From an uncultured Lachnospiraceae bacterium (lineage in GTDB: Bacteria; Bacillota; Clostridia; Lachnospirales; Lachnospiraceae), in contig CAJUEW010000006.1 of assembly GCA_910585465.1 (NCBI GenBank), forward strand, positions 56,811 through 120,810: a stretch of DNA of 64,000 bases, in the 5' to 3' direction. Of this stretch, positions 25,115-32,527 are shown piece by piece. The position numbers and the translations under genes were made by a program. The notes under the pieces are model-generated. The model saw nothing but the letters and a program-made list of their open reading frames with translations. It was not told the origin of the DNA and ran no database searches. The number at the start of each line of letters is the position of its first letter. Positions within the stretch are counted from its first letter, which is position 1.

Positions 25115-25798
25115 ATGGATTTATTAAAGGTCAGAAAAATCTGCAAAACATACGGCAGCGGAGAAACAGCCGTACAGGCGTTAAAAAATGTCAGCTTTTC
25201 CGTCTCAAAGGGAGAGTATGTGGCCATTGTCGGAGAATCCGGTTCCGGTAAAAGTACGCTGCTTAACCTGATCGGCGCTCTTGATACTCCTACATCGGGT
25301 AAGGTGCTGATCGACGGCAAGGATACCTTTGCCATGACAGAAAGCAGGCTCACCATATTCCGGCGGAGAAATATTGGTTTTATTTTTCAGGCTTTCAATC
25401 TGATTCCTGAGTTAACGGTAGAACAGAACATCATTTTTCCCGTGCTGCTTGATTACCAGAAGCCGGATAGGAAGTATCTGGAGGAACTGCTGAGCGTACT
25501 GAATTTAAAGGAACGGCGCAGCCATCTGCCGAACCAGCTCTCCGGAGGACAGCAGCAGAGAGTTGCCATTGGGCGGGCGCTGATTACAAGACCCGCCCTG
25601 ATCCTTGCGGATGAACCTACCGGCAATCTGGATACGCAGAACAGCAGCGAAGTGATTGCCCTGCTGAAGCAGGCATCAAAAAAATATGAACAGACCATCG
25701 TCATGATTACTCATAATAACAGTATTGCACAGACAGCAGATCGGGTATTGCAGGTGTCAGACGGCATATTGACGGATCTGGGGAGGTACTCGGAATAG
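25115..25798 (+). CDS. ABC transporter ATP-binding protein, orphan (BceA-like)
   Basis: The 227-residue MacB/BceA-type ATPase has Walker A GESGSGKST, Q-loop FQAFNLIPELT, signature LSGGQQQRVAIGRAL and Walker B LILADEPTGNLD with a MITHN switch histidine. It is full length for the family. It normally works with a large FtsX-type permease encoded directly downstream. Here the next gene is a convergent RsmH paralogue 24 bp away, so the permease is missing from the locus. It should be induced by the upstream two-component system through the repeats at 25007-25033. Confidence 0.9.
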   Translation: MDLLKVRKICKTYGSGETAVQALKNVSFSVSKGEYVAIVGESGSGKSTLLNLIGALDTPTSGKVLIDGKDTFAMTESRLTIFRRRNIGFIFQAFNLIPELTVEQNIIFPVLLDYQKPDRKYLEELLSVLNLKERRSHLPNQLSGGQQQRVAIGRALITRPALILADEPTGNLDTQNSSEVIALLKQASKKYEQTIVMITHNNSIAQTADRVLQVSDGILTDLGRYSE

Positions 25799-25822
25799 AA
25801 AGTCATACAGGGCGGGAGGAAC

Positions 25823-26872
25823 TCAGGCTCTGATCGCCCATCTCAGTTTTGCCGATCTTGCCCTGCTGTTCTGTGCGCATTCCTCTGCCGACGGCCGGAC
25901 AGCATTCGGTGACACCTGGCTGTATACACCCTCCTTATGAAAACGCCTGAATGATTTTTTGACCAGCCTGTCCTCTCCGGAATGAAAGGTCAGAATCGCT
26001 GCGCGTCCCCCGGGAGCCAGTGCGTCCGGAAGCTTTTCCAGAAATTCATATAGGACCTCAAATTCACTGTTCACATCAATGCGAAGAGCCTGGAAGGTTC
26101 TCTGGCAGGATTTTTTCACTGCCTCCTTCCGTTCTGCCGGGGGAATAAAGCGAAGCGCCGCTTCTATTACTTCCTTAAGCTGCGTGGTTGTCTCGATCTG
26201 CTTCCCCCGCCTCTGCCATGCTATAACCTCCCCGGCAATCTCTCCCGCATAGGGCTCATCTGCGTTTTCAATCAGCATTCCTGTAAGCTCTTCCCTGTCA
26301 ATGCCCCTCAGACGCTGGGCCGCGCTGAACCCCTTCTGCGGATTCATCCGAAGATCCAGAGGCCCCTCCGCCTTATAAGAAAATCCTCTGTCCGGGTTAT
26401 CTATCTGCATGGAAGAAACACCTAAGTCTGCCAGCACAAAATCAAAGCTTCCGGCCTCTGCGGCCATCTGATCAATACTGGCAAAATTTAACAGCCGTAC
26501 AGTCAGAATCTCTTCTCCAAAGCCCAGCCCCCTCAGACGCCCTGTGGTTTTCTCCAGCTCAATAGGGTCCACATCCAGCCCATAAAGATGCCCCCGCCCG
26601 TTCAGGCGTTCAAGCATATGCTGCGTATGCCCTCCATATCCAAGGGTCGCGTCCAGTCCCCGCTGTCCTGGCTGAATCTGAAGGAAATCCAAAATTTCTT
26701 TCACACAGATAGAGATATGCATTCCCGCAGGAGTGCTCCCCTTTCGGATAACCTTCTCAATGGTGTCTGCGTACTTCTCCGGCTGCAGCTCCTTATATTT
26801 TTCCTTGTAGCTTTTTGGATACTTTCCCCGGTAACGGATTCTGCGTTTATGCCTTTTTTCCTGATTCTCCAA
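25823..26872 (-). CDS. RsmH-like 16S rRNA (cytosine-N4) methyltransferase paralogue
   Basis: A TTG at 26872 with AAGGGAGG six bases upstream gives 349 residues. An ATG at 26890 has no ribosome-binding site and overlaps a divergent promoter. A basic N-terminal extension (KRHKRRIRYRGKYPKSYKEK) precedes the methyltransferase fold: GMHISICVKEILDFL, GLDATLGYGGHTQHML (SAM loop), FDFVLADLGVSSMQID, RGFSYKAEGPLDLRM and AAILTFHSGEDRLVK. RsmH modifies C1402 of 16S rRNA and normally sits in the mra/dcw cluster. This copy is elsewhere and has the extension, so it is likely a second, specialised copy seen in Lachnospiraceae. Confidence 0.85.
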   Translation of the reverse strand: MENQEKRHKRRIRYRGKYPKSYKEKYKELQPEKYADTIEKVIRKGSTPAGMHISICVKEILDFLQIQPGQRGLDATLGYGGHTQHMLERLNGRGHLYGLDVDPIELEKTTGRLRGLGFGEEILTVRLLNFASIDQMAAEAGSFDFVLADLGVSSMQIDNPDRGFSYKAEGPLDLRMNPQKGFSAAQRLRGIDREELTGMLIENADEPYAGEIAGEVIAWQRRGKQIETTTQLKEVIEAALRFIPPAERKEAVKKSCQRTFQALRIDVNSEFEVLYEFLEKLPDALAPGGRAAILTFHSGEDRLVKKSFRRFHKEGVYSQVSPNAVRPSAEECAQNSRARSAKLRWAIRA

Positions 26873-26889
26873 AATAATCCTCCCTTGCA

Positions 26890-26918
26890 TTGCCTGTTAT
26901 TTTTTCCTATGCTATACT
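26890..26918 (+). promoter_or_regulatory. Promoter of the ABC_sub_bind lipoprotein-like gene
   Basis: The -35 TTGCCT (26890-26895) and -10 TATACT (26913-26918) are spaced 17 bp apart. It lies just outside the TTG start chosen for the divergent RsmH-like gene. Confidence 0.65.
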
Positions 26919-26966
26919 AATATTTAATCAGAGTCAAGCAAAAGGGAACCAGGAGGGAAACTCGTT

Positions 26967-27938
26967 ATGAAAAAGAAACTATTTGCCGTTCTTGCTGTAT
27001 TTGCCGTGATCGCAGGTATCGGCGCTGCCGTAAATGTATTAAAAAAAGAGAACAGCCAGACATATAAGGTGGGTATCTGCCAGTTTACACAGCACAAGGC
27101 TTTAGATGCCGCCACACAGGGCTTTAAGGACGCATTGACCGAACGTCTTCAGGATCGCGTAATGTTTGATGAACAAAACGCGCAGGGAGATTATTCTGCC
27201 TGCACTACTGCAATCAACGGCCTGGTATCTGCAAATGTGGATCTGATTCTGGCCAATTCCACGGCTGCCCTGCAGACCGCAGTCACGTCTACCGACAGAA
27301 TCCCGATTCTCGGAACCTCCGTTACCGAATACGGAGCCGCGCTTCAGTTAGAGGATTTTAACGGAACCGTAGGCGGAAATATTTCCGGAACCTCAGACCT
27401 TGCCCCTCTGGATGAGCAGGCTGCTATGATACAGGAGCTTTTTCCGGAGGCAGTACAGATCGGGCTGCTCTACTGCTCGGCAGAACCCAATTCCCAGTAC
27501 CAGGTGGATGTGATGAAAGAGGAACTGGAAGCCCTGGGATATACCTGTACCCTGTACGGCTTTTCCGATTCCAATGATGTATCTTCTGTCACCATAAACG
27601 CCGCTGCCTCATGCGATGTTATTTATGTTCCGACGGACAATACAGCCGCTTCCAACGCCGAGCTTATCGGAAATATCTGCATTCCTGATAAAGTGCCGGT
27701 TATCACCGGGGAAGAAAGCACCTGCCGGATCTGCGGGGTCGCAACCCTTTCCATCAGCTACTATGACCTTGGCTATACAACCGGACAGATGGCTGTACGC
27801 ATTCTGGCAGACGGAGAAGATATTTCCACTATGGCAGTCGAATATGCTCCTGATGTCACCAAACGATACAACACAGAGGTCTGCGACGCGCTTGGCATTC
27901 AAATCCCGGAAGATTACGAACCGCTGCCGGCCGAATAA
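26967..27938 (+). CDS. ABC substrate-binding protein (TrpX-like, ABC_sub_bind), orphan
   Basis: The 323-residue protein has an N-terminal signal or anchor helix (KKKLFAVLAVFAVIAGIGAAV) with no lipobox Cys. The ABC_sub_bind fold follows: YKVGICQFTQHKALDAATQGF, VDLILANSTAALQTA, RIPILGTSVTEYG, AVQIGLLYCSAEPNSQYQ, CDVIYVPTDNTAASN and VPVITGEEST. Relatives bind aromatic amino acids (TrpX) and are encoded with a permease and an ATPase. Neither is here. The next gene is convergent LysR, with a 25-bp overlap at the 3' ends. AGGAGG precedes the ATG. Confidence 0.82.
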   Translation: MKKKLFAVLAVFAVIAGIGAAVNVLKKENSQTYKVGICQFTQHKALDAATQGFKDALTERLQDRVMFDEQNAQGDYSACTTAINGLVSANVDLILANSTAALQTAVTSTDRIPILGTSVTEYGAALQLEDFNGTVGGNISGTSDLAPLDEQAAMIQELFPEAVQIGLLYCSAEPNSQYQVDVMKEELEALGYTCTLYGFSDSNDVSSVTINAAASCDVIYVPTDNTAASNAELIGNICIPDKVPVITGEESTCRICGVATLSISYYDLGYTTGQMAVRILADGEDISTMAVEYAPDVTKRYNTEVCDALGIQIPEDYEPLPAE

Positions 27939-28834
27939 CCGGCATTTTCTGTAAATTCTCTGTCTATACAGTACTGTATCACTGACTCCATCTGGGGAGA
28001 AACCCATTTGTCCCGGTGATACAGCAGCTGTTTCCATATCTCAATCTCAAAGCCCTCCACCAAAAGGTACGCGATTCTTCCCGCCTCCACCTCCCGGTCA
28101 GTCACATAATCCGGCAGAAAGGAAATTCCGGCCCCCTGCTCTACTAAAGAACAGATAAGGCTGGTACTTCCGATTTCCAGAACAGGCTGAATCTCCAAAG
28201 ACATTTCCGCCAGCTTTTCATCCATCATTCTGCGGTAGCTCATTCCCTTTTCCGTCAGGATAAAGGGCTCCTTCACCAGCTCCTGAACCGGGATGCTTTC
28301 TTTTCTGCATAATGGACTGTCCGCTGCCGCCACGAAATGCACTTGTCTCTTTTCTTCCCGCGCAATCACATATTCCGCATTATAAATATGATTGTCAAGC
28401 GTCAATATGGCATCCGCTTCATTATGATTAAGCAGCCGGAACATCTCTTCCGTTCCTGCGGCAATAATTTTCAGCGTAATTCCAGGATACCGTTTCCTGA
28501 AATCCGGAAACTGCTCCCCCAGCAGAGAATCGCACAGAGAAACCGCCGTTGCAAGCCGGACATATCCCTTTACCTCCTTTTCATCCCTCATACTTTCTTC
28601 CAGCTCCTGAGTCAGCTTGCTGACCTGATGGGCATACTTCAGCACCTCTCTTCCCTTCTCTGTCAGAGCAATCGTATGATTAATCCTCTCAAAAAGCTGA
28701 GAGCTCAGCTCCGTTTCCAGCTGCCGGATTTGAAAAGATACAGTAGACTGGGAATAACCCAGCTTCTTTGCTGCTTTTGTAAAGCTATTCAGCTCTGCCA
28801 CATGTATAAAAGTAACCAGGTTTTTAATATCCAT
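27914..28834 (-). CDS. LysR-family transcriptional regulator
   Basis: The 306-residue regulator has an N-terminal winged helix-turn-helix (LVTFIHVAELNSFTKAAKKLGYSQSTVSFQIRQLE) and a periplasmic-binding-like effector domain (YVRLATAVSLCDSLL... GAGISFLPDYV). It is divergent from the alanine/glycine symporter gene, whose promoter it probably controls. ATCATGAT (28872-28879) just upstream of that -35 is a possible part of its site. Its 3' end overlaps the convergent binding-protein gene. Confidence 0.9.
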   Translation of the reverse strand: MDIKNLVTFIHVAELNSFTKAAKKLGYSQSTVSFQIRQLETELSSQLFERINHTIALTEKGREVLKYAHQVSKLTQELEESMRDEKEVKGYVRLATAVSLCDSLLGEQFPDFRKRYPGITLKIIAAGTEEMFRLLNHNEADAILTLDNHIYNAEYVIAREEKRQVHFVAAADSPLCRKESIPVQELVKEPFILTEKGMSYRRMMDEKLAEMSLEIQPVLEIGSTSLICSLVEQGAGISFLPDYVTDREVEAGRIAYLLVEGFEIEIWKQLLYHRDKWVSPQMESVIQYCIDREFTENAGYSAGSGS

Positions 28835-28886
28835 AATTCAGGTCCTTTAATCTATTTTTTCGATTCTCTGTATCATGATTATTAAT

Positions 28887-28915
28887 TTTACAGATGTTGT
28901 ATTCTACTATATACT
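28887..28915 (+). promoter_or_regulatory. Promoter of the alanine/glycine symporter gene
   Basis: The -35 TTTACA (28887-28892) and -10 TATACT (28910-28915) are 17 bp apart. An ATCATGAT palindrome at 28872-28879 adjoins the -35 and may be bound by the divergent LysR protein. Confidence 0.65.
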
Positions 28916-28954
28916 AAAAGAACAATAAATACAATCATACGAGGGAGAAATGTA

Positions 28955-30337
28955 ATGGCTGTTTTTCAATTTGTCTACAATGTACTATGGGGAGATTTGG
29001 TTACGATTCCGCTGCCGGGAGGAAGCGTCTTAGGGCTTTCTCTTCTGGTTCTGATATTGATTCCTTCCGGGATCTATTTTACTGTCCGCACCCGCTTTCT
29101 GCCCTTCCGCCTTTTTCCTGAAATGCTGAAAATCGCCACAGAAAAAAAGAACCTTTCTCTGAAGGGTTCTATCTCAGGCGTACAGGCGCTGATTATATCG
29201 ACCGCAACCCGTGTGGGCATGGGCAATCTGGTCGGCGTAGTGGCTGCCATCTCCGCCGGAGGTGCCGGCGCTGTTTTCTGGATGTGGGTAACTGCTTTGC
29301 TTGGTTCCTCCACCGCCTTTGCTGAAGCAACCCTGGCACAGTTATATAAAGAAAAGGATCCTCTCTATGGAGGCTACCGGGGCGGTCCTGCCTACTATAT
29401 TCATCACTTTTTCGTAAAAGAAGATAAACCGCGCAGGTATTCTGTCGTCGCCGTATTATTTGCCCTTTCCGGCCTTATCTGCTGGTGCGGTATCAGCCAG
29501 GTCATCGGCAACTCTGTATCCTCCGCATTTGAAAATGCATTTCAGATTCCGCCTGTCTATACTACCATCCTTCTGGTGCTGGTAGCAGCAGTCATCGTAC
29601 TTCGGAAAAATGCCACAGTAAAGGTTCTGGATGTGATTGTACCGATTATGGCAGGCTTTTATTTTCTGATCACTCTGTTTATCATTATAAAAAATTTCGG
29701 CCAGCTTCCGTCCGTGTTTCAGCGTATTTTTGCAGAAGCCTTCGGTCTGCGCCAGGCAGTTGCCGGCGGCTTCGGAGCCGTACTTATGAATGGCGCGAAA
29801 CGCGGGCTGTTCTCCAACGAGGCAGGCTCCGGCTCCGCTCCCTGTGCAGCGGCGGCAGCCGATATCAGCCATCCTGCCAAGGAAGGTCTTTTGCAGGCAT
29901 TCGGCGTATTTATTGATACGATTGTAATCTGCAGTTGTTCTGCCATGATCATGCTGCTGACCCCGGAAGGGTTAACAGACGGCCTTCAGGGTATGGATCT
30001 GCTCCAGGCTGCCATGCAGCACCATCTGGGAAGCTTCGGCGTTATCTTTATCGCCGTCATTCTCTGGCTGTTCAGCTTTTCCACCTTTATCGGAATTCTG
30101 TTCTATGCCCGCCCGAATGTGGCCTACCTATTCGGGGACAACTGGATATCCCAGACTCTGTATAAGCTCCTTGCCCTGGTCATGCTTTTCATCGGCGGTC
30201 TGGTGGCTTATACCTTTGTCTGGGACTTAGGCGATGTGGGGGTCGGTCTCATGACTGTATTCAATATGATTGCACTGATTCCTCTTTCCAGAAAAGCAAT
30301 GGATTCCCTTAAAGAGTATGAGACATCTCTAAAATAA
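28955..30337 (+). CDS. Sodium:alanine/glycine symporter (AGCS family)
   Basis: The 460-residue membrane protein has about ten helices. Family landmarks are TRVGMGNLVGVVAAISAGGAGAVFWMW, GGPAYYI, NGAKRGLFSNEAGSGSAPCAAAAADISHPAKEGLLQAFGVFIDT and FSFSTFIGI. It imports D/L-alanine or glycine with sodium. A GAGGGAG site precedes the ATG. The 3' end overlaps the convergent MATE gene by 9 bp. Confidence 0.93.
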   Translation: MAVFQFVYNVLWGDLVTIPLPGGSVLGLSLLVLILIPSGIYFTVRTRFLPFRLFPEMLKIATEKKNLSLKGSISGVQALIISTATRVGMGNLVGVVAAISAGGAGAVFWMWVTALLGSSTAFAEATLAQLYKEKDPLYGGYRGGPAYYIHHFFVKEDKPRRYSVVAVLFALSGLICWCGISQVIGNSVSSAFENAFQIPPVYTTILLVLVAAVIVLRKNATVKVLDVIVPIMAGFYFLITLFIIIKNFGQLPSVFQRIFAEAFGLRQAVAGGFGAVLMNGAKRGLFSNEAGSGSAPCAAAAADISHPAKEGLLQAFGVFIDTIVICSCSAMIMLLTPEGLTDGLQGMDLLQAAMQHHLGSFGVIFIAVILWLFSFSTFIGILFYARPNVAYLFGDNWISQTLYKLLALVMLFIGGLVAYTFVWDLGDVGVGLMTVFNMIALIPLSRKAMDSLKEYETSLK

Positions 30338-31657
30338 TAGCTTCTTCTTTTTATAATACAAAAAGCCCACCAGGTCCGCTAAAAGCCATCCGATCGGAAC
30401 CGACCACCAGATTCCCGCAACATTCACAGATGGTATGGCAGACAGCAGATATGCCAGCGCCACCCGGGTTCCAAGAGAGATCACAGTCAGTACCACAGAC
30501 ATGCCGGGGCGCTCCACTGCCCGGTAAAACCCGTAAAGCAGAAAGAGACATCCGATGCCGCAGTAGAAGGCGCCTTCAATACGAAGATACTGAACGCCAA
30601 TGGCAAGAATCTGCGTTTCCTCCGGCTTAACAAAAAGCAGCATCAGCGGACGGGCAAAAATATACACTGCCAGACTTATAGTCAGACTGAATAAAACGGA
30701 ACAGCAGACGGCGCTCTTGATTCCCGCCCGGATGCGCTCCGTTTTTTTTGCTCCATAGTTCTGTGCCGTAAAGGTGGAAAAAGCATTTCCGAAATCCTGC
30801 ACCGGCATGTAAGCAAAGGAGTCGATCTTGACTGCAGCCGCAAACGCAGCCATAACCGCGGTTCCAAAGCTGTTCACCAGCCCCTGCACCATCAGAATAC
30901 CCAGATTCATTACCGACTGCTGCAGGCAGGTCAGAAAAGAAAACTGAGCAATCTCGTGAAACACTCTTTTCTTCAGCCGGATTTCCCCCGGAGAAAACCG
31001 GAACTCCGGAAATACCCACATGGTATAAAAGAACAGTCCCACCCCGGAAACAAACTGAGAGAGCACCGTCGCAGCAGCCGCTCCTCCAACCCCCCACTGA
31101 AACCGGATCACAAACACCAGATCCAGCACAATATTCAGCAGGGCGCAGATACCCAAAAATAGAAGCGGTGTCACGGAATTGCCTACTGCCCGCAGAAGGG
31201 AGGCAAAAAAATTATATAAAAAAGTTGCAGCGATCCCGAAGAAAATAATCCACAAATATTCTCTCATCATCCCATAGATGCTTCCCGGCACCTGAAGAAA
31301 AAAAAGAATCGGATCAATCAGTAAGAACACTGCTGTGTTCAGCACACATGCCAGCGCCGCAATCATCAGAAAGGAATGGATGACGCTGTCCTTCAGCCCC
31401 TCCTCATTCTTCTCACCGCGCCGGATGGAGAATACTGCGCCGCTTCCCATACAAAGGCCCAGAAGAATAGATGTCAGAAAGGTCATCAGTGTGTAGGCAG
31501 AACCTACTGCCGCCAAAGCATCCGATCCTATAAACCTGCCCACAATAAGAGTATCCGCAATATTATAAACCTGCTGCAGAAGATTTCCTAAAATCATCGG
31601 AAGCGCAAAGCGCAGCATGGTTCCTGTAATTGGCCCGTTCGTCAAATCCTGTGTCAT
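30329..31657 (-). CDS. MATE-family efflux protein
   Basis: The 442-residue protein has twelve membrane helices. FALPMILGNLLQQVYNIADTLIVGRFIG and NFFASLLRAVGNSVTPLLFL mark the NorM/DinF-like MATE fold. It exports cationic drugs or metabolites by sodium or proton antiport. GGGAGGA precedes the ATG. It begins 21 bp after the ter-island HAD gene and may be co-transcribed with it. Confidence 0.92.
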   Translation of the reverse strand: MTQDLTNGPITGTMLRFALPMILGNLLQQVYNIADTLIVGRFIGSDALAAVGSAYTLMTFLTSILLGLCMGSGAVFSIRRGEKNEEGLKDSVIHSFLMIAALACVLNTAVFLLIDPILFFLQVPGSIYGMMREYLWIIFFGIAATFLYNFFASLLRAVGNSVTPLLFLGICALLNIVLDLVFVIRFQWGVGGAAAATVLSQFVSGVGLFFYTMWVFPEFRFSPGEIRLKKRVFHEIAQFSFLTCLQQSVMNLGILMVQGLVNSFGTAVMAAFAAAVKIDSFAYMPVQDFGNAFSTFTAQNYGAKKTERIRAGIKSAVCCSVLFSLTISLAVYIFARPLMLLFVKPEETQILAIGVQYLRIEGAFYCGIGCLFLLYGFYRAVERPGMSVVLTVISLGTRVALAYLLSAIPSVNVAGIWWSVPIGWLLADLVGFLYYKKKKLLF

Positions 31658-31678
31658 AGCAATCCTCCCGGCAGAAAA

Positions 31679-32461
31679 TCAAAAATGTCCGCACCCTTCC
31701 TTTAGTTTATATATGGTATTCCAAATATAAGCCAGCAGCTCTTCAGAATAAAGCCTGTCTCCCGGCATATAGATCCAGTTTGGGTGAAGAGTCTGCCCTC
31801 CTCCCAAGCCCCGCGGAGCGATTGGAATATCTGCAGCATCCAGCATCGGAATGTCGAATTCACTGTCTCCGCAGGCAATGATCCTGTCTGCTTTTAATCT
31901 CTCTTTAAAGCGTAAAACTGCTGTCCCTTTATTAAGATATCTGGGCAATACATATACCTTAGCCCCATTTCCAAAGACATCCACCTGCTCCGGATTCAGG
32001 GCCTTCTTCAGCCGCCCGATTGTACTGCATGGATTTCTGCTTTTGGTAAATAGAAATAATTTTCTGATAAATCGCAGCTCAAAATTTCTGTCAGGATCTT
32101 TCTCTAAAATTTTTTCTGCATTCTTCAGCTCCCCGGTGCAGTCAGAAATCCCGGCCAGCGATTCCTGATACCACCTGTCATTCTCCTGTCCATCCGCCAG
32201 AAGGATGCCTCCGTTGCATACCAGGGCATAGGGTGTCCTCATTGTGCCCAGACAGATTCTGTCATACTGCTCTGCTGTCCGGGTCGTTGTCGGAACAAAA
32301 AGAACCTGTTCCCGAATCTGTTCCAGCAGCTCCAGGGATTTTTCGGTCATGTATGATATTTCCCTTCCCTGGTACCGTTCCACGCATCTTTTCTCAGGAC
32401 CAATTTCATGCTTATAGGAATAAATCAGCGTATTATCCAAATCTGAATGAAAAATAATCAT
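31679..32461 (-). CDS. HAD-family phosphatase of the ter island
   Basis: The 260-residue HAD hydrolase has DxD motif HSDLDNTLIYSY (Asp6/Asp8), motif II TTTRT and motif III/IV KGTAVLRFKERL with IACGDSEFDIPML. The cap resembles sucrose-phosphate-phosphatase/Cof types. A HAD protein of this kind is a regular member of Firmicutes ter clusters, where it is proposed to act on a phosphorylated nucleoside-like intermediate made with the PRTase and lyase proteins. A strong terminator separates it from the P-type ATPase gene. GGAGTG within the terminator's trailing side serves as the ribosome-binding site. Confidence 0.82.
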   Translation of the reverse strand: MIIFHSDLDNTLIYSYKHEIGPEKRCVERYQGREISYMTEKSLELLEQIREQVLFVPTTTRTAEQYDRICLGTMRTPYALVCNGGILLADGQENDRWYQESLAGISDCTGELKNAEKILEKDPDRNFELRFIRKLFLFTKSRNPCSTIGRLKKALNPEQVDVFGNGAKVYVLPRYLNKGTAVLRFKERLKADRIIACGDSEFDIPMLDAADIPIAPRGLGGGQTLHPNWIYMPGDRLYSEELLAYIWNTIYKLKEGCGHF

Positions 32462-32475
32462 TTGCTCAGCACTCC

Positions 32476-32511
32476 AAAAAGGATATACGGACTGCTTTGC
32501 CGTATATCCTT
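32476..32511 (-). terminator. Strong hairpin between P-type ATPase and HAD genes
   Basis: A 12-bp perfect stem (32479-32490 with 32500-32511) has a 9-nt loop and TTTTT on the minus strand. It should end most transcripts of the ter operon, leaving the HAD and MATE genes to read-through or a hidden promoter. Confidence 0.85.
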
Positions 32512-32527
32512 TCCTCTTTTTTCTCTA

